64,000 nt of DNA from Watersipora subatra. Its lineage: Eukaryota; Bryozoa; Gymnolaemata; Cheilostomatida; Watersiporidae. Below the pieces are notes generated by a model. It searched no databases. It saw nothing but the letters and a program-made list of their open reading frames with translations, and had not been told where the DNA came from. This document shows positions 34,476-46,700 of this stretch, piece after piece (the first letter of the stretch is position 1; every line of letters starts with the position of its first letter). Where the stretch lies: NCBI RefSeq assembly GCF_963576615.1, contig NC_088714.1, forward strand, positions 5,864,170 to 5,928,169. The letters run 5' to 3'. The translations under genes were made by a program, and so were the position numbers.

Positions 34476-36145
34476 AGTAGTACAATAATAATGAGTAATA
34501 ATAATTATTATAAAAAAGATACAGTCATCCGCAGTCCTATTTCAGGATAGTATTCACTATCTCTCTGGTGTTCTCCAGTCTGAAAGGTGCTGTTTATCTT
34601 TTGAAACACATAGCTATCTGAATAGTTTTTTTTTGTTCAGTAATTTTATCTTATTTAATATTTTCCATAAAAGTGAGCCAGACACTGCCATAAGGATTAG
34701 ATGAGATGCCATAAGGAAGGTTATTGCCATTGGTGCAACTTTATGGGTCATTTACTAGACATACTATATAATAAGATTATTTAGGGCTGTTATGAATTTC
34801 AATATTGTCACACTTATTTTAAGAACAACCTGGTTTTGTGAAAGCTGATGTTTTTCTTATGTTTATTAAGAGAAACTGAAAGTATCATTAAAAGGAGGGT
34901 AAGTAACATGATGATGAAGCAATAATGATCTGAAAGCTTCTCCTATTAGTCATTGAGCCAATGGTGCTTGAGGTCTGAATCCTGTTAGCATACCTGCAGT
35001 GAAGCTTTAATGTACTCCTCTAACTTACTACCTTTCTTTGCAATCTATCATTCACTTAATCTGTTTTTTCTCTTAAATAATATCATCTTTTTTTGCATGG
35101 TAATGTTAGTGAATGGATCTGTATATGGTAATGTTGTTGTAGCTGATATTGTTCTGAAATGAGCTATATATCTTAAGTACTAGTATAAGCCTAAATCTCC
35201 TCATATATGGATAGTCTTCACTTCAGTTGTGTTTGTCGTTAGGTGCAGAGGACTCTGGTTAGCTGGGGCTATAGTTTGTTCTTCACTGTCTATGTGAGTG
35301 TCGATGCCAATAGGTGGGAGGTAGTTTAGTGATGGTTACGGTTCTACAACAAGGCTAATTCAACGCTATAGTTCATGTAACAATGCTTTATATAGATATA
35401 CGCTACTGTACGTACACCTTCAACCAACCCTCTACAGTCTGGGTTGAGGTTAGACTTAGAATAGCAGTCTAGACGTAAGATATTATTATACAATATACAT
35501 GCTGATCGATCAACTATCAGTATACAATTAACTGATGTTGCTTTTTTAGTTGCTAGACATGGATTGAATATAACTATTAAGCTACTTCTATATAAATGGA
35601 GGGACTGAATAGTGTTGCTATAGATTGGGTAGACAATTCCCAACTCCACAATCAAATGATAAGAATATAGTACATGTATGCAGCTAGTAAGCAATGGTTG
35701 ATAAGATGCATACTTGTTTCCGTTAGTGGGAGATAATATATGCTGTAGGATTGTATTGTAACTGCTAAGTTTTCTACCTAACAACTAATATCTTGACATT
35801 TACGTGTGTAGGAACATAGCTAATATACAGCTAATTCAAAAACATGATTTTCCACTATAACAATGTTGATAAACAGATTTGTGTATTAGGGGTTATACGA
35901 TAAAAAACAGTCTAGTAGTAAAGCTCATAAGTGCGCACATGAGTTATCAAGATCATATGCCTGCTTCACTCTTCGTTCATTCCTTTTGCTGAGACATGAA
36001 TGGTTTGTGACTTAAATCTTAGGATCTCAGTGTGGTATAAGGGTCAAGGTCAGAATATGAGTTATGATAAGGGCAATAGTAAAGATTGTGACCACTGTTA
36101 GAGCAATGGTGTTTACAAAAGCCCAACTAAAAATTCACCATAGCC
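34476..36145. repeat. start of duplication unit B (homologous to 8769-9080 plus 11490-12125)
   Basis: Direct-orientation copy of the segment downstream of P1, here uninterrupted at the point where unit A has its 2.4-kb insertion, but carrying its own insertion at 35123-35875. Non-coding. Confidence 0.7.
35123..35875. mobile_element. 753-bp insertion of unknown class
   Basis: Absent from the homologous sequence at 11873-11880. Flanked by GATCTGT (35116-35122) and GATTTGT (35876-35882), a probable 7-bp target duplication with one change. No terminal inverted repeats. A 146-codon minus frame inside (35344-35784) has no recognisable motif. Confidence 0.55.
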
Positions 36146-36954
36146 AAAAGACATAGCCGGGTAGCTGTGCTACCCAGTGTTGCCCAGGTATCAAAAATCA
36201 GCTTATAAACAGTGAGAGGTGATGAGAGTTGCGCGCCACTTGCTATTAGCCTGATAAATAGCCAATTGATAATTTGAGTAAGCTTACTAATAAGAGCTAC
36301 CGCTTCTCATGACGCTTCTCATGACGTTACCCCATCACTTTGCGTCACGTCCGAAAGCGGTAGCGTAGTTGCTCCCATATAGCGACATATATCGCCTGTT
36401 TAAGCTATCAAGCTTGTGTGGCTGAATTAGTAAGGTGTCTACCCTAAGACACTTATGTATTTGCGGCATCTAACTTTCACATTTTCGTGGCAACATCCTC
36501 TTGCGAAAATTTCATGAGCGAAACTAAACAATCATAACGAACGAGCGAAAACGCGAAATTAAATGACTTTGTTCATTGATATTCACAATAAAATCGTCAT
36601 ATTAGAAATGCAGGCAAGTTTCGTGTGTGGTTGGTTTATTGGGCAATTTTTGCTAAACTCATTATAGCTAATACACCGACTGAGCAGCATGGCAAAACAA
36701 ATTAAGATAATAAGTTTTTTTTGGAAAAGCCTAGACAAATTAGGAAGATGATAATTTTAGTTTAGTCATTGAATTTGTAACTGATGAAGTTGACAGTCTG
36801 GTAGGGAAAGTCATAAAATTGAATAATAATTATTGTGGTGATGAACTTTATTACCAACCAAAAGCAATAACACCCGGAGCCATGGGCACCCGTGCTATAA
36901 ATACCTGAATTCTAATATTGGTACCACATAGGTCACTGCGGCAGGGACCTTGAC
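36146..36954. other. non-coding spacer with a reversed interspersed-repeat copy
   Basis: 36146-36270 is a reverse-orientation relative of 34350-34476 (GCTGATTTTTGATACCTGGG on the minus strand). The remainder shows nothing recognisable. Confidence 0.45.
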
Positions 36955-37051
36955 GTCATTGATAGTCCAGGAAACAAATGGCAGCAAGCGATCAAATTGC
37001 ATTATTGATCTCGCCTACACATTTCTACCTGCGGTTCACAAATAAACACTA

Positions 37052-37450
37052 CCGTACTTTTCAGACTATCAGCCGCTACTTTTTTTTGATGATTTGAGCT
37101 GTGAGGCTTATATAAGAGGGCAGCTAATCTGTGGCTTTTTCTTTTACCGCTAGGGCGCACTAACGGGAATCTCCAATTAGTGCGCTTCTAGCAGTGAAAG
37201 AAAATACAAAACAACGCCTCACAGTACTGTCCCGTTAGGCAGTAAGTTAAAAAGCGTCGGTTAATAGGAAACTGTGCCGTTCTGTACTGTTCCGTTTTAA
37301 ACGGCAAAGTTGCTGCCATGTTAAAAAGCACAGTCCTAGTTCTGCGGCCTATACAAAGGTGCGGTTTATGTATTGTTTTATTATCGTTTATTGGAAAATA
37401 AAGCAGATGCAGCTTATATAGTGGTGCGTTTTATAGTCCGAAAAGTACGG
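37052..37450. mobile_element. TA-duplicating MITE (CCGTACTTTTCAGACTAT ends)
   Basis: The ends CCGTACTTTTCAGACTAT and ATAGTCCGAAAAGTACGG are inverted repeats. TA occurs on both sides (37050-37051, 37451-37452). The homologous sequence at 28874-28879 reads ACTAGT with a single TA, which is the empty site. No transposase. Confidence 0.88.
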
Positions 37451-38174
37451 TAGTCCCAAATTGAAAAATATTGCGTACCAGTGAACTGGACCTGAGGAAT
37501 CTAATGATGTTTGTTCCACTGCATTTATTTTCACATCACTATATTTTCGCACTCATCAGAGCTGCAAAATTAAGTTGCAGCGAAATTTTACTCTGTATGC
37601 TACTCACGAAACTAAATATTAGCAAAATATAAATGTCCTAGGGTATCTGATGATCTTGAAGGTGTGAGATCAAATCTTGTATGACACGGATACTTTGTTC
37701 CAAAATTTAATAGCTATAGCTGAAACGGCACACATACCACATTTGAGAAATCTATATATAAATACAAGATATAGGTAGGCTTTGCTCAATACACACGCAT
37801 ATAGCATTCCTTGCAGTAAAATCTATTTAGTTGAAAGGAATCATCTGTAGCTTAGAATAAACTTTCTTATACTTTTGATTAGTCAATTTAATCAACTTCA
37901 AAGTTACAGGTGAACCTTAAAAAATGTTTGTTTAATATTTCTAACCTAACGAACAAGCCCTATCATATCTAAATCATGGCAATTTCATGTGTTGGTAGGT
38001 ACTAAGAAAGCATTTTAAGCTATGATTTTAATAAATTTTTTCAATTTGTGTACCAACTATTTAAGATTTTCTAATTAATTTGTCTATAGAATTACAAAAA
38101 CTTATTTATTTTATGCAAGAGGTTAATAATTTGGAGGCGTTAAAGTGAAAATATTTTAGATTGCAAAGTAAACA

Positions 38175-38180
38175 TTTATT
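38175..38180 (-). terminator. poly(A) signal of P2
   Basis: AATAAA on the minus strand about 145 nt after the P2 stop, at the same distance as in P1. Confidence 0.55.
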
Positions 38181-38322
38181 AGCAAAAATTAAATAGCAAA
38201 GGGGTAAAAAGGGTCAAAAACCAGAAAAAATATAATCGTAATAAAATAATTATAACATGCCCATACAAAAATATTTATATTCCTGTTATTTTCTCCATAG
38301 CAAGTATAACCAATCAATTCTT

Positions 38323-40316
38323 CTAATATTTGGGAGGTGGAGTGTCTTTTCCGGAAAGTTGAGTTACCATAACAGCACCTCCTTCTCCTCCTAGCCTCAG
38401 ATCTACCTATGTAACAAATATCAAATACATATCAGATACAACCACATACATATCACAGAGTTGTATCATATATGATACAACTCTGATGTTTAGTATTTTT
38501 GCAAGCTATATCCAAGTATATGATACAACTTGGTATGATATGAGTTGTATCATATATGATACAACTCATATCATACCAAGTTGTATCATATACTTGGATA
38601 TAGCTTGCAAAAAGCAAAGTATTTTTGCAAGCTATATCCAAGTATATGATACAACTTGGTATGATATGAGTTGTATCATATATGATACAACTAATATACC
38701 AAGTTGTATCATATACTTGGATATAGCTTGCAAAAATACTAAACACTGCATGCAGCCACACCCATTGCACCACCATGAATACTAACACGCTGGCGCTATT
38801 AATGGAGTGTCTGTCTGCTGTGAGTGTAGTGCAAAGGCTTTATCATTGAAAATGTTAGCATCGCTTGTACCCTCAAACAGCATAAAGTTCTTTTGCAAGT
38901 AGCGTGGCATATACCTGTACTCCAGTCTCCGGGTTAAACTAACAGGCTAGCATATGAAACCTTGGCTAAAGAAGCAAGTGTTTGCTTTGAAAGACCAAGG
39001 GTTAAAGCAAATAGATCTTATGTATTATAGTGGGAGTTCCTTATTGTCATTGAACTTAGTTGATGAACAATTTTTCTGTCAACAGTGACAAGCACTTTTT
39101 CAGCAAACTAACATCCTTGACACCTTTAAGCTGCTGAGTGTACTTCTGATAAACTTTCTCTAGGAGGAGATACTGCGAGGCGTCGTCTAAAAATTTTAAC
39201 TTTCTTGCGTGCTTCAACTAACTCTAAATTTAGAGATCTCAAGCTAGTAACTCTAAACACTTACAGCGGAATAAGACGGCGGGGCGAAAGGGTCAACAGC
39301 TGGTTGCCTTTCGAAACAAATGGGTACCGTATATGGGACTCCATCCTTCTTCACATCTACATGAATAAAACTCTGTTATCAAAGTTGCTGCAAGCAATGA
39401 CAGCCATTAAGTTCTTGTTTAAATCAACCTGCAGAAAACCTGAGTAAGCCTTAATGAACTTTTACAAGTTCATTACGAGAGCCTTATAACCATGAACGTT
39501 TAAGTATTATATTATTACATTGTTATAGTTTCTATTCTCCTTTTTATAAGCCCTACTTGTGTGGACACCTCTGCATTTGTTGTCCATAATCAGTGTTGCA
39601 CAGCGCTATAAATAGCTGCAGTACATATATATATACAATATATATATATACATTGTATATATATATATATGTTGTATATATGTTGTATATATATACCTTG
39701 TATATATATACGCTGTATATGTATATACAATGTATATGTATATACAACGTATATATATACGTCGTATATATATATACATCGTATATATATACATGTATAT
39801 ATACGTTGTATATATATACATGTATATATACAAGTGTGTATATATATATATATATATATATTGTGCAAAGCTCATCACTTTTGTGATTTGAGCACTCTGG
39901 TGTCAGCACATTGACTTTCTTAAAGTCTGTGAGGCAACCTAGATGTTTCGTGGCAGGAAGTCAACTATCATTGGTAATGGGATTTGTGTCCCTTGCCTAA
40001 GCTCTGAGCTGCACTGATGAGGCTTCAATAGCCGAAACAGTACTGTCTATAGCATGAGTATATGCTCCCTCACTTCGGTTTGGTTGAGCACCCTGTGAGA
40101 GGTGTGGCACTATTAGCCTTTGTGCAAAGCTCATCACTTTTGTAATTTGAGCACTCTGGTGTCAGCACATTGACTTTCTTAAAGTCTGTGAGGCAACCTA
40201 GTTGTTTCGTGGCAAGAAGTCAACTCTCATTGGTAATCGGATTTGTGTTCCTTGCCTAAGCTCTGAGCTGCACTGATGAGGCTTCAATAGCTGAAACAGT
40301 ACTGTCTGTAGCATGA

Positions 40317-40398
<82 letters not shown>

Positions 40399-43300
40399 CG
40401 ACGTCCGAGCCATGCCGGCTCGAACGTCGCCCGGTCAAACAAGGTCCGCGCTGCCTGTAGCTGAACCAGGACAAGGCAGTGAAAAATGGGCTACTGGTTC
40501 AAAACGGATGAAATGGACTCGGACTGATAACACGGACCTCATGCAGTGCTACTTTATGAGTGAACCTCAAAAGTGGGGCTACATGGGAAGGATGCGACAA
40601 CTGTGGATAAACATGCGCCCTGAATTGCCACTAACCGCTAAGCAACTTGTAGCTCAGAGGAGTAACATAATCAAGCGGCACCTCATATCACAACTTGAGG
40701 TAGATGAAATTAGGGAAAAGTTCACCCAAGTAACCTCAACCAACGAGGAGTGCATATCAACACACACTGTCATGGATGCACGATCATGTGTTGACTCACG
40801 GGCTGAAGAGGACATGCACTTGGACCTTGACCCAAGGGTGAAAGAGCTTGCGGAAAATATCATCAACAAGATGTCAGCTGCTAATGATTATGGAAGCAGG
40901 GTACCACTACGAAGAGTTAGCAAGGCCATACCTAAGAAGCTGTTAGAAGACATTAACATGGCACTGGAGTCGATCTCAACTGGATCAATCAGTGAGACTA
41001 ATGCCTTAATCTACAGTACAGCAACCGTCATCTTGGAGGAGATGGATATTAAGCCAATGCCAACAAGGCTTCAAGCCATTCCATCCTGGCAGCTGAGGCT
41101 ACAAAATAAGATCAAGGACTTGCGCAAGAAAGTTAGTAGGCTCAGTGAGAGATCTAACCACAGTTTGGAGCGTCCAAAAAGGGAAGCCACAATAGAAGCT
41201 CTAGAATCTGCCAAACAGCGGCTAGTAGCACTCTCGGCACGACTGAAGCGGTACACCAAAGAGCAAGATAACAAGAGAATGAACAAACTGTTCATCAATA
41301 ATCCATCTACAGTGTATTCCCAGTTCAAAGGTGAACTGCAGAGGCCAATGTCTGAGCCTCCCCGATCTAGCACTTCAAAGTTCTGGAAGGACATCTGGGA
41401 GAAAGAGACCACTCATAACACCACTGCAAATTGGCTGAAGAGGCTTAAAGAGAACCAACAACACACTGTGGCTCAGCAAGGACTCACCATCAGCAAAGAT
41501 GACATTAAGTGCAGGGTGCAGCGTATGAAAAACTGGGCAGCACCTGGCCATGACATGATTCAAGCCTTCTGGTTAAAGAAATTGACATCACTTCACACTA
41601 GAATGGCTAAGCAGATGGAATACCTAATAGAACAAGGTGACCATCCAGAATGGCTGACCAAAGGACGAACTGTGCTTCTGATAAAAGATCCAAAGCAGGG
41701 GCCGATTCCCAAAAACTATCGACCAATAACGTGCTTGCCCACCACTTGGAAACTGCTCTCAGGAATAGTTGCAGACAAACTGGAAGAGCACATGAGTCAC
41801 TATATGACCAGTGCTCAGAAAGGAATTGGGCGCAACACCCGAGGAGCTAAACATCAGTTACTGGTGGATCGGACGGTCTGTCAAGACAGCAGGAGAAGGC
41901 AAACCAATCTTGCCATGGCTTGGATTGACTACAGAAAGGCCTATGACTCAATTCCCCATAGTTGGATACTTGAGTGCCTCAGTATGTACAATGTTCACCC
42001 TGCTCTTGTGGCATTCATCAAGATGTCAATGACCAAATGGAAGACGGAACTGGAGGCTAATGGCAAAAAGCTGGCGAGTGTACAAATTAAGCGAGGCATC
42101 TATCAAGGTGACTCCTTATCACCGCTGCTCTTCTGCATATGCCTAAACCCTCTAAGCAATATGCTGGAGGAGACTCAATATGGGTACCAGTTTAAGAGTG
42201 GCACCAAGATAAACCACCTCTTCTACATGGATGACATCAAGCTGTACGCTAACAAAGAAAGGGACATTGATTCGCTAATACACCTCACTCAGGTATACAG
42301 CAAGGACATCGGAATGACCTTCGGTATTGAGAAATGTGGAAGGCTAATTCTTAAGAAAGGCCATTCTATGCTCACAGATGGCCTAAGAATGCCAAATGGT
42401 ACCATCAAAGATATAGAAGAAGGGTACAAGTACTTGGGGATTATGCAAAGCAACATCAACCACGAAGTCGAGGTACGTCACAAAGCCATTTCCGAATACA
42501 AAAAACGCCTTCGGCAGGTCTTACGGAGCCAGCTCAATGCCAAGAACCAAATCATGGCAATAAATACCTACGCACTGCCAGTAATAAGATATCCAGCAGG
42601 CATAATAAAGTGGACTGAGGAAGCCATCAAAGAAACAGATATAGCAACTCGTAAACTGCTGACCATGCATGGAGCACTCCACCCAAAATCTGATACTATT
42701 AGATTGTATCTTGATAGGAAAGATGGCGGTAGGGGGCTCAAAAGTGTACAGCAGACAGTGAAAGAGGAGGAGCGAAGCATCAAAGCATATGCAGCCTCCA
42801 TGGCCATCTCAGATAATTTGCTAGCTGAATTTCAATCGGCTGCTCTCACAACGAACCTATGCCCTGATGATGAGGAAATTGACTGGCATACGAAACCTCT
42901 TCATGGTGCTTACCACCAACAAATATCTAAGGTTGGCGATCTTCACCAGACATATATGTGGCTGAACAAAGGAAACCTAACGGCCAATACAGAGTCGCTA
43001 ATCATGGCAGCCCAGGAGCAAGTGCTCCCAACAAGGCAACTCCAAACGAAAATCTATCACACTAGAGACGATCCTAGATGCAGACTGTGCAAAGATGCAC
43101 CTGAGACCATCCAACACATCATCAGTGGATGCAGACAGCTAGCAGGGAACGCATACACTGAGCGGCATAATCATGTCGCAGGTATTGTGTATAGAAGTCT
43201 ATGTGATGAGTATGGCCTTAATAAACCACAACACTGGTGGGAAGCTCCTGGTAAGGTCAATGAAAATGACCGCGCTAAGATCCTCTGGGACTTCTACATC

Positions 43301-43715
43301 CAAACTGACAAGCATGTCCTAGCAAACCAACCAGATATAGTGGTGGTAGACAAGGAGAACAAGAGGGCTACTATAATAGATATAGCAGTACCCAATGACT
43401 ACAATATAGCCAGCAAAGAAAAAGAAAAGGTAGAAAAATATCTCCCTCTTGGAGAAGAAATTGAAAAATGCTGGAATGTAAGAACAACCGTAATCCCAGT
43501 AGTGATTGGGGCACTGGGCGCAATAACACCGGCGCATAAAATGTGGCTTGCCCAAATACCAACAACAATCAACTCAGGTGAGTTGCAGAAAAGTGTGCTA
43601 TTGGGAACAGCTAAGATCTTGAGACGAGTGCTCAAACTCCCAGGTCTCTGGTAGGAGACCCGAGTTAGAGCAGAATTTACCACCCATACAGGGTATCCGG
43701 GGTGAGGAAACAATT

Positions 43716-43763
<48 letters not shown>

Positions 43764-46700
43764 GGGTGGTAAATTCTGCTCTGACTCTAGGAGACCCAAG
43801 TTAGAGCAGAATTTACCACCCATACGGGGTATCCGGGGTGAGGAAACAATTTTTTTTTTCATGTATGTATATATAAAGAGAAAATGGAAACAAACTATGC
43901 GAGAAATTGAAAAGAAGTTGCATGGGTTTTAAGAACAGACAATGAATGACCATTGTTACAGACAAAAGACTGAAAGGATACATACCAACTGTAAGGAGCT
44001 ATAGGCAGTAAGTAGTTAATAAGCTTTAACAGCACACATGTAATTCTGGGCTAAGAGTTGAAGAACACTATGGGTGGTGTTGCGAGGTTCATACAAGTCA
44101 AGTTCATTAAGAGCTCAGGCTATTTTCTTTTGTTAGCTGCCATAGTTTTTGACACCATTTTACTGCTTAGCAAAGTAAATTTAATTTGCATCATTCAACT
44201 CCCATCTTTTGCTATAAATACATGTAGATGTTTAGACCTGATCGACTGAGATGAAATCAACCATGCATAGCCTACCAATCAGCGAGCCATTATAACTCGG
44301 AGGCTCCTTCTCCTTAATCCCATAAGCTAAATCTGCCGCACCAATAGATCTGGTTCTAGGCTTCTTAAGGCAGCAAACAGCAATGGATATGGCAGCGACT
44401 ATAGCCACAAGGCCAGAGAGTGCGATGACAGCAATCATCCAAGCACTGCAAAATAAATTCAGCATTTAAAGTAAGTATAGGCAGCAGACAACGCAGAATG
44501 TAGACTGACTCTTTATTATCATTATCAAAGTATCAGCAGTTTTAAATGGCTGAATGTAAAGAATTTCTTGTGTTTGTCGGTTGCCTTAGCAACCAGTTCA
44601 ACAAAGTAAACAAATATAAACTGGAACCCTTTGAACACATTTGTCAAACTTATTTACAATTTGTTGTTCTCGCCTAGTTACTAGTTACTAGTTACTAGCA
44701 AGCAATCTACTAGCTACAATCTTAAACTATACCACTGAATTAAAAATCTTGTCAAGATTCAGAATATCTTATCAAATAATGTGTAGGATTTACCAAAATA
44801 GGATTAGATGCAGTTTCGCCAACCAATGTAATAAAAATTATTGGATTACATATCACCAATTTTTTTAATATGATTTCTTTTTTCTCAAACTTATAAACAC
44901 TAAAAATTCCACTGTCATACAGCCCACGACCAAAGTGATATTGGAAAAAAGAAAGGGTACTGATGGTTGAGAAATGCAATATTAGCAGTCAAATAGGATA
45001 ATTGCAATGGTAGCTGTCATGCGCTGGGTGTTATTATATACAACAAATAGCAATAATGAAAGGAAAAGATTATATGTTTATATCTTTTCTCCTGCAAAAA
45101 AAATAAATGCAATATTGGCCAATATTAGAAGTAAAATGCACTGATATTATTAGAATAACCAATATTATTTATATAGTAATAATAAAAAACCAAAGCACAA
45201 TTTTTTTTACATTTAAAAACGGCATAGCTAACAATATCACGAAGTTGCGATATTTATATAGATTTTAAAAAAATCTGTACTATGTCGTCATCGTCCTGTA
45301 GTCATCCAAACTTATAATTAATTATTGCAATAATCTCATTAGAACCGTTAGAAAAAATATCATCGTCATGCCTTTACTTACACTGCGTTAGATTGTTAAA
45401 AAGTCTGTACTACGTAGTCATTGTTCTGTAGTCATCCAAACTAATAATTAATTATTGTAATAATCTCATAAGAAACGTTAAAAATATCATCGTAATTTGC
45501 TTTACTTATACTGCGTTGGACATCAGTTAGAATGGGAAAGTATTCAAATGTGTCGGCAAATGAAAATGAAAAAATTGAAATCGGCAAAAATGAAACGATT
45601 TCTGTACTCCTATGTTAATTGCCAAAACCATCGGCAGTTCGACAATGCCATAGACTGGTAAAAAGTGCACGCTGTTTTTTCGTGAACTGAGCAAGACTTC
45701 ATCGTTCTACTATCTGTCCCTCGGCGTTTTAATTTTCGGTCTTAACTTTTATTAAACCAAGCTTTTCAAGTGTTTTGTGGCGATTTTCGTTGAAATTAAT
45801 CTGTCTATTTGTGTATAATCCGATCAGATGGGTAAGTTTTAAGATATTATCGAAGGTTTACAAAGACTTGGTAACATATTTAAATAGGTTTAAATGTGTT
45901 TTGTAACGTTATTATTCTTTAACGACTTTACATTCCGATGCTTAAATTCGTTGATGAAATTTCTTGACGAGGGTTCGTCTCATTGTTGATGAATATTTTC
46001 GTAAGTTGTGTGCACATGCATTTATCATAAAAACTCCCCCACTTCGCTCCGCTCGTTCGGTCGTGGGATAACTTCTTTGTTGAAACTATATGACTCGAAA
46101 TGAGCAAAAAAAATGTATGTGGTGTAATCACATTTGTACAGATTGTTGTCTTCAACCATAAAAAATGAAATGTTTAGAATTTAGTCAACATAATAATTCC
46201 CAAACATAATTTTGCAGCTGCTTGGTTTACAATTTAAAAATTAGGAAAAAACAAGTATTAATTTAATATATAATTTATGACTATTGGCTAAATTCAAAAT
46301 GAGTCATAATGTTAGAGATGACAATTTTAGTTTTTTCCCAACAGAGTCCAGTTTATTTCACACACCACTTGATATGAAAGGTATTTTTGACCAAGTACAT
46401 GCTAATCCACCTGCATACCTCAGTTTCAGTCCCTCCTGCTTAGATGGGTCACTTTGCCACTTTGATGACTGCAATTAAAATTAAATTAAACTTCAATTAC
46501 ATGTAAATTTAGTATATCAGATAATAAAGTAATTAATTACTAAAATATAATGTTTGGATAATGACTGGTACCATGGGCCCTGCAGCTTGTATTTTTCAAC
46601 AAAATGCGTGATAAAATAGTAATTAATTTTTAGCCCCCAATAATGTTCAAATTGTTGACGCTACCAAAAGTGCACATACATTGTTGAAGGTGATCTATTA

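Noticed and set aside
35344-35784. 146-codon minus-strand frame as a gene
   Set aside because: It lies in an insertion absent from the sister copy, has no recognisable motif, signal or splice context.
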